Assembly (NCBI RefSeq): GCF_001640805.2
Contig: NC_066845.1
Location: 21,516,307 to 21,580,306 of the forward strand
Origin: Lates calcarifer
Lineage: Eukaryota > Chordata > Actinopteri > Centropomidae
Direction: 5' to 3'
DNA length: 64,000 bases
The notes under the pieces were generated by a model. That model searched no databases. It had not been told where the DNA came from and saw only the letters and a list, made by a program, of their open reading frames with translations. Shown one piece after another: positions 1 to 10,785 of the stretch. How positions within the stretch are numbered: position 1 is the stretch's first letter; each line of letters opens with the position of its first letter. A program made the position numbers and the translations under genes.

Positions 1-245
1 ATCATCAGAACAATCACACAGTTGGCAAAACTTTAAACACTGTTTATCTGGTTAGACACAATTTGCAAATCTGAAACACCCATTTTGCAAAACTCTAAAC
101 ACATTCACAAAACACATTTTCAGTGTGGTGCACTTTGACCCAGAATGACACACACAGGCCTCAAAAGTTAAACACAACTAACACTCCTGCGTTTTGCATT
201 TGTTTATGTAGTGTGTAGTAACTGCTGAGCAGGGTGTATGCATTC
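1..245. repeat. A/C-rich degenerate repeat-like stretch
   Basis: No gene is visible. The stretch repeats loose variants of a TTTGCAAA core followed by CTAAACAC-like words, for example near 67, 92 and 193. It looks like the end of a decayed interspersed repeat. I cannot assign a family. Confidence 0.3.
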
Positions 246-320
246 AAGTCAAGTCACTTTTATTTATATAGCACCAAATCACAATAGAGGTTGTCTTGAG
301 GCACTGTAAATATAGAGCAG
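246..320 (-). repeat. L2-like LINE 3' tail, part 1 (split by insertion)
   Basis: Read on the minus strand this is the typical 3' end of the L2-like LINE seen elsewhere in the window: a TATATAAATAAAA-type tail preceded by the segment ending in CTCTATAT. The match to the + strand copy at 31200-31300 is clear. It stops at 320, where a DNA transposon is inserted, and resumes at 1229. Confidence 0.75.
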
Positions 321-1228
321 AGGCCTGTACTACGAATGGAGTTTAACCTCCTCTGATTTAACTCAGGTTATCAAGGAAAGTCGGGATTGACAAACCCTGA
401 CTGCCTCGATCTGAGCCGGTGTTAACTTAATCAGAGTTAGTGCGTCTGCATAAAACATGCGTGCACCGTATCTCTCAGGCTGCCAACAAAGACAGGGAGA
501 CTTGTCACATGTTCCCTGGGTTCTTTATCTGTAGTATGAGATGTAAGGACACGGAACTTATGTGATGATTTTCCGGATACTTGGATTACAGACAACACGT
601 GGGTCACATGTCTGAGAATTAGCTGTTACTGTTAATGATGTTCTACTTGGAACACTCAGGCTGTATATGTATGAATGTAATGCTGTTATGTTCAGTATGA
701 ACTTCATGTTAACAGTATTTCAGCCTCAGTGGAAACTGAACCTGGATCAAATAGAAACATTCTATAAAGTGCTACACATTCATATTTCCCATCATTAATG
801 CTGCATGTGTTGGTCTGTAGTCTACAATTACAACAGCCTGTTGTATTATATTGTCTTTCAGGACAATAATGCCCCGCACCCCATTTAAATTATTATTCAA
901 ATCGATAATATGCAACACTAATGATGCTAAATTCTGCCGCTTGAAAAAAATACAAATTAAATAACTGAAATTGAAAATAGAAAAGACAGAGCATTAAAAA
1001 AAACACAATTTATTGGTCCACATACCGCTATCATCCACTACTACACCACGAACAGAAACTGCTCGGAGCAGTTTAGAGATGCAGTGTAAATGACCATGGC
1101 AGCAGACCCCAGGTAAAACCTATCCACCTTTCGTAGTACAGGTTAATCAGGAAGTTAAACCTGACGTCACTAAGTTACTCCTGAAGTTACTCTGATAAGA
1201 CAGTTACCTCGCTTCGTAGTACAGGCCT
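321..1228. mobile_element. Non-autonomous DNA transposon with 16-bp terminal inverted repeats
   Basis: The element begins with AGGCCTGTACTACGAA and ends with its exact reverse complement, TTCGTAGTACAGGCCT. It is flanked by the trinucleotide CAG on both sides (318-320 and 1229-1231), which is a single CAG in the uninterrupted LINE copy, so this is a target-site duplication. Length is 908 bp and no transposase ORF is present. A further internal copy of TCGTAGTACAGG lies near 1130. A 3-bp duplication and short TIRs fit the PIF/Harbinger superfamily (family knowledge). That assignment is inference; the insertion itself is read directly. Confidence 0.8.
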
Positions 1229-1345
1229 CAGGTCAGCTCTTTAAATTTACAAAGAGAGACCCAACAGATCCCACCATGAGCAAGCACTAGGTGACAGTGA
1301 CAAGGAAAAACTTCCTTTTAAGAAGGAGAAACACTAATACATTTT
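1229..1345 (-). repeat. L2-like LINE 3' tail, part 2
   Basis: This continues the minus-strand L2-like 3' UTR interrupted at 320: CTCTTTAAATTTACAAAGAGAGACCC and the CACCATGAGCA-type block are the reverse complement of the + copy at about 31140-31220. Together with the first part it reconstitutes one tail split by the 908-bp insertion. Confidence 0.75.
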
Positions 1346-1854
1346 TAAATGTTGTAACAAAATCTGTTGAGCTGGATTGTAGGAGCAGCAGGAGACTTTA
1401 AAAAAAAAAGTTTGTTGGATGAAACATGGAATATTACTGAGTTACACCACTACTCACTCAGTATTAATGCTCAGATAGAGTCAATAAACGTAAAAGGAGT
1501 ACAGAGAACCCCCCATTTTTAAAAATACTTGCAGTTGAGAAATTTCCTCTTCTCTTAAAAGTGGAAGCTGAGATGACTAAAGACTGCCTGGAAGGAAGCA
1601 TAAATACCCGTCTTAAAATACTACAGTATGATTAGCTGATGAGGACATACTGTATATCGTAGTAGAAAAATGAAACAAATACATCACTGAAATTCCACAT
1701 CTGTGTGCCAGATGAAGACTGATGAAGGGAACACATTTTTCACTGTGTGGGAGTGTGGAAAGGAGGGAGAGTTCTGGAAGGAAGTTAAACAATCACTGGA
1801 GGAAATAATGAAGATTAAGATCCTACCCTAAACTCTTTGTTTGGAATATATCAG
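1346..1854. other. Intergenic, no recognisable feature
   Basis: AT-rich sequence without a supported coding region or recognised repeat. Confidence 0.5.
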
Positions 1855-2125
1855 TTTCCTTCAATTGAAGTGCATCCTCTAGATCCAGTGATCGGCTCAG
1901 GCAGTCCAAAACCTTCCACTTTGGGTTTTTCCTCACAGCTCTCATAATGTTATCATTAGCAGCTGTTGTTGTTCTTGGCTGACCTATTCAATGTCTGTTG
2001 CTCAGTTCACCAGTTTTTCTTTTTCAGGACACTCTAGATTGTTGTTTTTGGCTCTGATCAATTTTCCCTCTTTTCTCAGCTTTGAAATGGCCTCCTTTTC
2101 TCCCATAGACAGCTAAACTCCTGGA
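1855..2125 (-). pseudogene. Tc1-like transposase relic (N-terminal DNA-binding part)
   Basis: The minus strand reads LSMGEKEAISKLRKEGK, the first helix-turn-helix of a Tc1-like transposase, followed downstream by frame-broken text that still aligns by eye with the linker (KEKL, ATDIE, EEKPQSGR). Several stops and indels show it is dead. The same family start is present at 8139-8275. No catalytic domain is left here. Confidence 0.65.
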
Positions 2126-3379
2126 GCTCTTTCAACTGCTCAGAAAAAAAAATGGACATTACATGTTTACAGGGATTTCTGATCGCTGGGTGACCTTACT
2201 TACTGGAGATACTGAGAAAATAATTTCTTGTGCAATATTTCACAACTGTTTCATTTCCCTTTTGTTGATTGTAGTTCATGTTGTGGATTTGTACTGTGAC
2301 ATAATGGTAAAGTGTAATGTGAAAACAGGAGATCTTGTCTGACTCGATTGTTGATTAAATCAAAGCAGACTCTTTTAGACCTATTACACGGAGCAGTCAG
2401 ATTCTTTGATAACTGCCCTGCCACTTACTTCAAGGATTCTCTTGAGAATACATCTGAATGTAGTGGTTTTACTGCAAAACAAATAAAACTCTCATGAGAG
2501 TTTTTTTCATAGCTCAATAGAGCACAACATGACCAAGCATGTAATTAACCATGACAAGACCTTGCAGCTGCAGTGGTAAGATCTCTGCAGCTTGAGTCAG
2601 CAATCACCCACATTTGAGGAAGCCTCATACAAAGAAGCTCTCTCAAACAACAGATCAACATTCAGTACTGAGACATAGATCTTTAATGATATCAGTTTTG
2701 ATCTTTTCAAAAGGTTAGTTGCCAGTGTCAAAAATATCTTACTGCAGTCTTGCTAAATGTGAGATCAGCATTCAGTTTCCAGAATTCATCCCTGGTGGGC
2801 TTGAAAGGCAGCTGTGAAATGACTGTAGGTTGGATTGAGTTGGGTGATACCAGCTATTCAGAGTCATCTTTCAGGCCGTGTCCACACACGAAACCATGAA
2901 GAAAAAAAAAAAAAGGAAAAAAAAGAAAGAAAAAAAAAAGAAGAAAAAGAAATTTAAACATATAATATTCAAGACCTCTTGGTGAGTAGCCTGATGCAGG
3001 AGAGTCCAGGAGAGTTCAATAATTGAATTGAAAAAACAAGACGCAACCAAAAAAATAAAAACATACCAGGAGGTAGATAAGACTTCCAACAGTACAAAAT
3101 CCAAAAGAAGGGTGAAACACTGGGGAACCAGGAAAACACAAGAAGAGGATCAGGACGCAGGAACAAACTCAATCCTCTGACCAAGAACTGGGAAGACACA
3201 GGTCTTAATATATACAGTGGGGGTGATTACTCATAGGACACAGGTGAGGGCTGAAAAAAGGAGGGAAACACAGGACAAAGACTAGAAGTAAACTCACACT
3301 AGATAAACCAGGACAGTAATTACAAAATAAAACAGGAAGTACAAGACCAAGAAACAGGAGGGAAAGGAATACCAAAATA
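2126..3379. other. Intergenic, with purine-rich tract
   Basis: No gene seen. An A/G-only tract of about 50 bases lies at roughly 2899-2955; on the opposite strand it gives a low-complexity poly-Phe reading that is not a protein. The block around 3100-3380 (ACACAGG and CAGGAAG words) resembles a dispersed fish repeat, but I cannot name it. Confidence 0.4.
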
Positions 3380-3394
3380 AAACCAGAAAATGCA

Positions 3395-3570
3395 TTTCCT
3401 GTGGAAAATGCGTATGAATCCTGAGAGCTGAATGAATCGCTGAAGCAATGCTGGAAATGACTGAAATCATTGTTGAAATGAAGAAGAAAAACATAGAAGT
3501 TGGAAGTCAGTTGGAATCAAAAGTAATTTCTGAAGCAATGATTAAAGTGGAAATTAGCAGAGAGAGAGAG
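3395..3570. repeat. Dispersed repeat copy A
   Basis: This block (GAAAATGCGTATGAATCC through GTTGGAAGTCA) is clearly related to 4674-4785, with the same order of words: AAAATGCGT, GAGCTGAATG, GCTGAA.CAATG, TGGAAATG.CTGAAATCA, TGTTGAAATGAAGAAGAAAAA, GTTGGAAGTCA. No coding capacity is visible, so it is probably a non-autonomous element fragment. Confidence 0.6.
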
Positions 3571-3779
3571 GATAGATGCAGAAGCTGAAAGTTAAAACCA
3601 ACAGCTGAACTATTCAGTTGAATAGCAAAATTGCAATAGCAAAGTTGAACATTTTAAAAAGTGTAAAGAGTTGAAGAAAGTTGAATAAGCACAAATGTAA
3701 AAAGGGTAATAGTTTAAGCCTCTTGATAATTGAATGGTTTCTATAGCAGAAAGTATGAAGGATGTGTGTGTGCGCAAGT

Positions 3780-3823
3780 GAGAGAGAGAGAGAGAGAAAG
3801 AGCAAGAGCGAGAGAGAGAGAGA
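3780..3823. repeat. (GA)n microsatellite
   Basis: Nearly uninterrupted GA dinucleotides with a few AAG/GC interruptions. Confidence 0.85.
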
Positions 3824-4032
3824 GGAGGTGAGGGACAAACAGTTCAAAGGAGAGGTGTGTGTTAGGGTAAATCACCAATCAAAATGACCAGTGTGTTAAT
3901 GTGCAGGTGTCAGTTGTGTGTACATGTGTGTGCGTGTATATGTGTGTGTTAAAACAGGTTAAAGTTGATATGTGTGTAGGGGAAGTCCACCAATGAGAAT
4001 GACCCATGTGTAAATGTGCAGGTCTCAGTTGT

Positions 4033-4058
4033 ATGTGTGTGTGTGTGTGTGTGTGTGT
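4033..4058. repeat. (GT)n microsatellite
   Basis: Twelve to thirteen GT units, preceded from about 3900 by imperfect GT-rich sequence. A second GT-rich patch is at 3915-3950. Confidence 0.85.
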
Positions 4059-4950
4059 AAACAGCACAGAGAGCAGAGGAGGTCTTAATGACCAGCTGGC
4101 CCTCATTCACAGTCACACAGTACTGAGAGGTGGCTCAACCCACCTCTGGAATTTGTGTTATTGATTAAAAAAACATAGCTGCTGTCAATGAAATGAGGCT
4201 AGAGTGTCAGTGTCACTGTATGTCACTGTGTGACATCACCCACACCCACACACAGTGACATTACCCACTCTAGCCAGTGCAATACACACCCATTATAAAC
4301 TCAGAAATCGCCAGAAATGAGCATGAAATATAAACTGCTGTCATTCAAAAGCTGTACAAGATAACAACAAGTTGAATGGAAGCTTAAGAGCTGAACGTCT
4401 TGAGACCAGTTTAAAGTTTAAATGAAGTTTCTAGGTGAAAGTATGCTGAAGTAGTAAAGGTTTAAAGAGGCAATTTTAACATTCCATCCATTCATTTGAA
4501 TGAGAAAAAATTTGCAAAAAAAAAGCTAAATATTACAAAAATTATAAATTGTACAAAAAAGTTGTATACAAGCCGGAATGTCCTGAATGAGCTGAACATT
4601 TTGATACCTGAATGTTTTAATAGCACAAAGTATGTGGGACTAGTTAGATGCCGAAAAACGTACAGAAGAACTAGAAAATGCGTGTGAGTGCTGAGCGCTG
4701 AATGGATTGCTGAAACAATGGTGGAAATGGCTGAAATCACTGTTGAAATGAAGAAGAAAAAGTTAAAAGTTGGAAGTCAAAAGCAGGTGATGTCATGAAC
4801 TGTCTGCTGCTGGACTTGAACTGGCAACTTCTTGATTGATAAGCAACTAGTTAGATGCCGAAAAACGTACGGAAGAAGTGGCCAAAAGTTTACGGAAATA
4901 GAAGAACAAAAGTAATAACTAATAAGAATAAAGATTTGAAGAACAATAGT

Positions 4951-4999
4951 GATGTGGAGGAGTGTGAATGCTGACTCAGCATTCACACTCCTCCACATC
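4951..4999. repeat. Perfect palindrome, 24-bp arms
   Basis: Arms 4951-4974 and 4976-4999 are exact reverse complements around a single central base (4975). The left arm starts GATGTGGAGGAGTG and ends AATGCTGA. This would form a strong cruciform or hairpin. Confidence 0.95.
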
Positions 5000-5012
5000 C
5001 ACATCAGGAGGA

Positions 5013-5065
5013 GGTTTCTTAGTTAGCGTGAATGCTGAGTCTACGTTCACACTAACTTAGAAACC
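5013..5065. repeat. Imperfect inverted repeat, 20-bp arms
   Basis: Arms 5013-5032 and 5046-5065 pair at 18 of 20 positions around a 13-base loop. The arms begin GGTTTCTTAG and end CTTAGAAACC. Confidence 0.85.
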
Positions 5066-5617
5066 AGAAACACAGGAGAAATTACAGGAACATAAGCACT
5101 AGAAACACAAGAGAAAATACTAAGTAACAGAAACTAAAGTCACACAGCAGGCGAGCGGTCACAAAATGTGCAGAGTAAAAATGAGACTGTTCTACTGTAA
5201 CAACAAAAGCACAAAAAACCTGACTCTGTGCCAGCACGTTATAACAACTCATAGTTACATTTTCTGTGAGGTGACTTCTAGTGACCATAGTAATTATGAT
5301 GGGAACAAGGGGGGTCAGGCGATGTAGTATAAAGAGCAGCAAAGGCCACATCAGGAGGAGGTTGGGATGGATGGATGGACCAACAAAACACAGGACTTTC
5401 CAGTGTGAAACTGAAAGTTATTGCTGTCTTGTTATTCTGCAGTCTTAACCACCTGTTGTTACCATTATTGTTACCACGATGACAAAGGTGTCGCTGACTT
5501 ACTGCTGGTATGCACAGGTTGTATCTGTCACTGCTGAGGTTGTTTACGTTGGAGGACTTGTTAATACAAATGACTTCCGTTGACTCCTGATGTTGGCTGC
5601 AATAACATTCCAATTAT

Positions 5618-6125
5618 TTCATATCCCATAAATACATGTTACTAACTCAATATCTCCCCTTTCCTGTAGTATTGTGCTCTTCCGTCTCTCTCTCCTCTTC
5701 TGTCTCTTTCTGCAGGTATTTCTGCCTCTGGAGCTGTAGAGTCTGATCTGTGATGACAGGTCTCCTGCTGCTCCTACAACTCCACTCAACACCTGCTGTT
5801 ACACTTAGAGATTATTATTAGAACTGCTTTTGGTATTACTGCTAACACTACATTGTCATTACATATTATTATCACTATTGTATTATTGATACTACTTTAC
5901 ATCTTTACATTGAATCTGTATATCTGCGTTATGCTATGTTCTCCTCTTTTTCTTCTCCACTGTCGCCTAATGCTGCTCATGGTGGAAACTGTTGGGTCTC
6001 TCTCTGTAAATATAATATAAAGAGTACGGTCTAGACCTGCTCTACATGAAAACTGCAGATAACTGATAGATAACTTCTATTATGATTTGGTACTATATAA
6101 ATAAAATTTTACTGAAAATTTAATT
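5618..6125 (+). repeat. L2-like LINE 3' UTR
   Basis: Starts ATCCCATAAATACATGTTACTAA and contains the same ordered blocks as the copies at 9460 and 30690 (CTCTTCCGTCTCTCTCTCC, GCAGGTATTTCTGCC, GTTGGGTCTCTCTCTG), ending in ATTTGGTACTATATAAATAAAA. Only the untranslated tail is present, as expected of a 5'-truncated LINE insertion. Confidence 0.8.
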
Positions 6126-6689
6126 GAATTTCTATATTACTTGAAGGACTACTCCAGTGAATTACAGGTCTCACAAGAGGCAATTTAAAAAAAAACACAA
6201 AAAAAATGAAATCAGTGGGGCAGAAGTCTGATGTATGAGTTGATGTCTAAAAGCACTGCAGTTGCCATGAAGCTACTAAATAGCACTTAAAGTCAGGGGA
6301 GTGCAGGAAAGACTCCTAAAACCCAGAGACTATCATTAACTTTCCATGAGCTCAGAGCTAAATGAAATGACAGGTTGGAAACTTAGTGGTGGAGACATTC
6401 ACGTCATGTGACCGTGGTGTAGTTAGTTTATAGCCTAACATTAGCTTTTTACTTCGGGAGCTTGTATTTAGGCTTCAAACATCAGAGCAGTGGTGTTCAT
6501 CTGTGAAGATTAACTGATGAACTAAACCTGGAAGGATCAGAAACTTGAGTTGGTCACAGTTTATTTTCTGGAATAACCCAAAACCCAATGAAAAAATCCC
6601 ATTGGCTTTTTGTCAGGAGGAACCAGGCTGGTGCTAACTTCCAGGCCAGCCAAGAAAAATGCGTCACCCCCTCAGGACTCTCTGTTTGG
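6126..6689. other. Intergenic, no recognisable feature
   Basis: No supported gene or recognised repeat. Confidence 0.45.
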
Positions 6690-6900
6690 TACAGGAGACG
6701 GCCCACCCTGAGTCTGGTTCTGTCTGGGGCTTCATCCTGTAGAGTTTTCTTGGAGTTTTTCCTCTCCACTGTTGCTGAGTCCTGCTCTCTGTGGAAACTG
6801 GGTTTCTCTCTTTAATAAGGTTTCTACCTTGCTCTGTAAAGTACTTGAGATAATGCATGTTATGATTTGGTACTATATAAATAAAATTGAACAGAATTGA
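6690..6900 (+). repeat. L2-like LINE 3' end fragment
   Basis: Contains GACGGCCCACCCTGAGTC, the TTTTTCCTCTCCACTGTTGC block and the final TGATTTGGTACTATATAAATAAAATTGAA tail, matching the end of the copy at 31080-31310. Strongly 5' truncated. Confidence 0.75.
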
Positions 6901-7388
6901 GTTTGTAACAAAGAGTTTCTTCCTTCAGAGCTACAGAGAACAGTATCCACCTATCTCTGCAGGTTGAGTAGTAATCCTCAAGCCTCATGTTAACTTCACA
7001 CAAATCCATTTCAGTTTTGGTATTTGGTAACATTGCCCGCTGCTCCAGGACAGGAAGGTGGTGATGTAGTGGGAAGAGGACATGAAAAGAATTTAACATG
7101 ACTCATCAAAATCATTGCTGCTGCACACACCCACATTTCCAAGGCAACTGACATACAAAGCCATGTACATTCCAAACATTGTGTTACCATGCAGACCGAG
7201 TAGGTGGCATACAAGGGGCAACAAACATCAACAGCAAACAGGGACAATTCCCTTCAGTTCATCATCCAGAGAGAACTGCAAAGAACACCCAGTCTCTGTG
7301 TAGGTTTTGATGAGACCAGGTGGCTGCTATTTAGATATTTAAAGGGGCAAAAAGAGAGCATGAATCATTGTGACTCTCATGCCAAACA

Positions 7389-7391
<3 letters not shown>

Positions 7392-7422
<31 letters not shown>
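7392..7422. repeat. (GT)n microsatellite
   Basis: About fifteen uninterrupted GT units. Cys-Val repeats read from it are artefacts. Confidence 0.9.
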
Positions 7423-7425
<3 letters not shown>

Positions 7426-7979
7426 ACTGTGTGTATGGTGTGGTGTTATATATGAAATCATCAAACTCAAACTGCACTTGCCCTGCACTGACTTTCATTT
7501 CATATGAATCACTATTGTCACAGTGTGTAAAGTGTCCCAGCCCACACACAAAGGAATGCACTGTACATTCCCAAAATAGAGGAGACCAGCATGATACAAA
7601 AAGTGTAGGTGGCAAGTGAAACCTAGAGACAGGTTCAGTGATTTCCATATTAATCCAAGATGATGTGAAGGCTGATCTTACTGGTTGTACTTAACCCAGT
7701 GGTATCAATGCACTGGTAAAAGTATTTTTGTAGTAGTGGAAACTGGTATGTTCAACTTCAGTATTCAAGCTTGCCAAGCCTGTGATATATTTTTTTTTAT
7801 TAAAGAGATGGTAGGAATTCAGTCTTGGCAGCAACACGCAGCATATTTCCTTCTGCAAAATGCCTGAGAAAGGGAATGTTTTCAGTCCACAGTGTCCATG
7901 CTGGTGTACATCTAATGCAGTCTGGTCCATATTCCAGCAACTAAGAAAAACAAAAAAAAAACAAGATCCCATGCCTTTA
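7423..7979. other. Intergenic, no recognisable feature
   Basis: Nothing supported in this stretch. Confidence 0.45.
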
Positions 7980-8138
7980 GAGAATTGGAGAATTTTATTG
8001 GCATTAAAGATGCCACACTAAACTGGTCTAAGTCCTATCTATCTGATAGGCTTCAGTTTGTACATGTTAACGACAATTCTTCCATGTGCACAAAAGTTAG
8101 ACATGGAGTTCCACAAGGGTCAGTGCTTGGACCAATTC
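7980..8138 (+). pseudogene. L2-like reverse transcriptase fragment
   Basis: The reading WSKSYLSDRLQFVHVN then [13 protein letters not shown] is the conserved reverse transcriptase block of L2/CR1-clade LINEs that precedes the YADD catalytic box. The similarity breaks off right after GPIL, where a reverse-oriented Tc1 fragment begins. No catalytic aspartates are retained, so this is a dead fragment. Confidence 0.8.
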
Positions 8139-8275
8139 TTGATCGATTTTCCCTTTTTTCTCAGCTTTGAAATGGCTTGCTTTTCTCCCATAGACAGCTC
8201 TCTGGTCTTCATGTTGGCTTATCCTCTCTCCCTTTATCAGGCAAGTGACTATGTATGGTAACTTCCTGGACTGGA
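8139..8275 (-). pseudogene. Tc1-like transposase N-terminal fragment
   Basis: On the minus strand the sequence reads MKTRELSMGEKQAISKLRKK, the start and first helix of a Tc1-like transposase, preceded by its 5' untranslated segment (CCTGATAAAGGGAGAG). It belongs to the same family as 1855-2125, and the coding part ends at the junction with the LINE piece. Confidence 0.65.
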
Positions 8276-8317
8276 CATCCAAATGGTGTCGTTACATGGC
8301 CCAGTGAGGTCAGAGAA

Positions 8318-8390
8318 TCAATATCTATATCTATATCTCTATATACGTGTGTGTGTGTGTATGTGTGTGTCTGTGTGTGTGTGTGTTATT
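8318..8390. repeat. (ATCTAT)n and (GT)n simple repeats
   Basis: A short TATATC/ATCTAT run followed by an interrupted GT run. Confidence 0.8.
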
Positions 8391-8639
8391 TATGTTTGAT
8401 GAAACATGCTAAAAATAAATGTTCCTTTAACTTTATATGTGTTTTTCTATTTTTTTTTTATATATACACCTTGTAGAATTTTTTTTTACCCTAGATGGGC
8501 AAGGAACCATATATGGTAACTTCATTGATCTTTATTTTCGACATGAAAATTTTATATTTTCAAAAATGTCATAAAAGTAAAAAAGTCTTGTTGTGCCCTG
8601 CTATGACACTCTAGGGTTGAAATTGAAAAATTGAAATTT

Positions 8640-9935
8640 TTCTGCTAAAACAAGTGAGACTGAGACTGAAGACACGTCTTGGATGGAAGAACCAGACAAA
8701 ACCGAAGTTATCGCACTTGGTCCCGAACACCTAATGATTAGATTAGATGGCAGTCATCTTTGACCAGGATATGTCCTTTAACTCATATAAAACAAACTTA
8801 ATTTAAAACTTAACTTAAAACTAGGACTGCCTTCTTTCACCTGTGTAATATCACCAAAATCAGACATTTTCTGTCTCAAAAAGATGCTGAAAAACTGGTC
8901 CATGCATTTGTTACTTCCAGGCTGGACTACTGTAATTCATTATTATCAGGCTGCCCCAACAAGTCTCTAAAGACTCTGCAGCTGATTCAAAATGCTGCAG
9001 CACAATTACTGACAGGAACTAGAAACAGAGACCATATTTCTCCTTTGTTAGCCTCTCTACATTGGCTCCCAGTCAAATCCAGAATAGAATTCAAAATCCT
9101 CCTCCTCACATACAAAGCCCTTAATAGTCAGACACCAACATACCAATCCCACTAGGACATTTCACTCCCAGAATGCAAGTTTACTGGTGGTTCCCAGAGT
9201 TTCTAAGAGTCAAATGGGAGGCAGAGCCTTCAGTTATCAGGCTCCTCTACTGTGGAACCTTCTCCCAGTTTCAGTCCGTGAGGCAGATACCCTCTGTACC
9301 TTTAAGAGTCGGCTTAAAACTTTCCTCTTTGATAAAGCTTATAGTTAGAGTTGGCTCAGGCTTGAACCATCACTTAGTTATGCTGCTATAGGCCTAGACT
9401 GCTGGGAGATCTCCCATGATGCACTGAGCTTCTCTCTCCCTCTCTCTCCACAGTATGGATTCATATCCCATAAATACATGTTACTAACTCAATATCTTCT
9501 CTTTCCTGTAGTATTATGCTCTTCCGTCTCTCTCTCCTCTTCTGTCTCTTTCTGCAGGTATTTCTGCCTCTGGAGCTGTAGAGTCTGATCTGTGATGACA
9601 AGTCTCCTGCTGCTCCTACAACTCCACTCAACACCTGCTGCTACAATTAGAAATTACTTATACTGCTATTAGTTTTAGTGCTACATTAGCAGTTAATACT
9701 ATGATTATTACTATTATCATTACTACTACTGTATTATTGGCATCACTTTACTTTTACTTTTTTTTTTTTACATGGAATCCATGTTATGCTATGTTCTTCT
9801 GTTGCTATTCTCTATTCTTGTTGGGTCTCTCTCTGTAAATATCATAATATAAAGAGCATGGTCTAGACCTGCTCTATATGAAAAGTGCCATGAGATGACT
9901 TCTGTTGTGATTTGGCGCTATCTAAATAAAACTGA
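8640..9935 (+). pseudogene. 5'-truncated L2-like LINE (RT C-terminus plus 3' UTR)
   Basis: Reads KNQTKTEVIALGP, then FFHLCNITKIRHFLSQ, KLVHAFVTSRLDYCNSLLSG, and LLASLHWLPVKSRIEFK, the C-terminal region of L2/CR1-clade ORF2. The 3' UTR follows, ending in GCGCTATCTAAATAAAACTGAA at about 9935. There is a deletion before the IFDQDM-like motif and a short A/T-rich tandem expansion near 8795-8820. It is a close relative of 29955-31310. Confidence 0.85.
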
Positions 9936-10785
9936 ATTATTAGTGTGGGAGGCCAAAGGACAGGAGAGCGATACAGAGATACTGACAGTCATTGAACTTA
10001 CACATGGTCATGATTGCATCAGACATGATGAATGAGGCAGAGGAAACACGACCACCATGTGTCACAATGGACAATAAATGCCCATCATCAGTCCAAATCC
10101 ACCACAACACACTCACTTCCTGCAGCTGTACACTGAAAGGTCAAGTACGCAGACAGAGGAAATGTTTCATCTACAGAGTTATTAAGGAAGTTTCACCCCT
10201 GCCATTACTCTCATTCTTCTTTTGCCCCCTCCTCCTACACCCACACAGTGACGCAGTGACTCACATTCTGTCTCCCTTTCTGTCTCTCCGTCACTCTTTG
10301 GTTAGCAGACAACAGGAAATTAGAGGAAAAAAAAGGTTAAAAGAGGGAGGAGGGGATGTTATCATACCATTACAGTAACTTATGTTAGAGGTTTTAGGAA
10401 CAGCAGGAATATGAGGCAACAACATTTTGCACTTAACTGGTCAAACCACAGATAGATAAAGAAGTAAAGATTGCACTCATGCACACCCACTCACAAAAGC
10501 TACAAATAGAGGCATATTTTATCATCCTGTAGAGCCGAGGTGCTGCGGGGAGGGAGCTTGTGCACAGTCTAAACAGGAAGAAGAAAAAACATTTTTTCAT
10601 AGCTTTAAAGGCAGACCTGAAAAGATATGAATCTCTACTTAAATAAACAATAACTATGGCTGTTGCTACTGGAAAAAGTGTTCTGTTTCATTCTTCATAT
10701 AATCATAAAATCAAACATTTTCTGCATCCAGCTGAAAAGTATGGATGTTTCAGTTTCAGAAAAATCTACTCACAGATTTCACACT
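9936..10785. other. Intergenic, no supported gene
   Basis: A 128-codon open frame at 9992-10378 has no recognisable domain or splice context. I regard it as chance. Confidence 0.4.

Larger units (their letters stand above)
4600..5070. repeat. Dispersed repeat copy B with direct and inverted repeats
   Basis: Contains the second copy of the block found at 3395-3570, and an exact 25-base direct repeat (ACTAGTTAGATGCCG then AAAAACGTAC) at 4639-4663 and 4846-4870. It ends in a perfect palindrome (4951-4999) and an imperfect inverted repeat (5013-5065). There is no coding sequence. The organisation suggests a foldback or MITE-like family, which is inference. Confidence 0.6.

Noticed and set aside
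2871..3199. Phe-rich small frames
   Set aside because: Translation of the A/G purine tract; no gene context.
9992..10378. 128-codon plus-strand frame
   Set aside because: No homologous domain, no splice sites forming a gene, low-complexity basic end.
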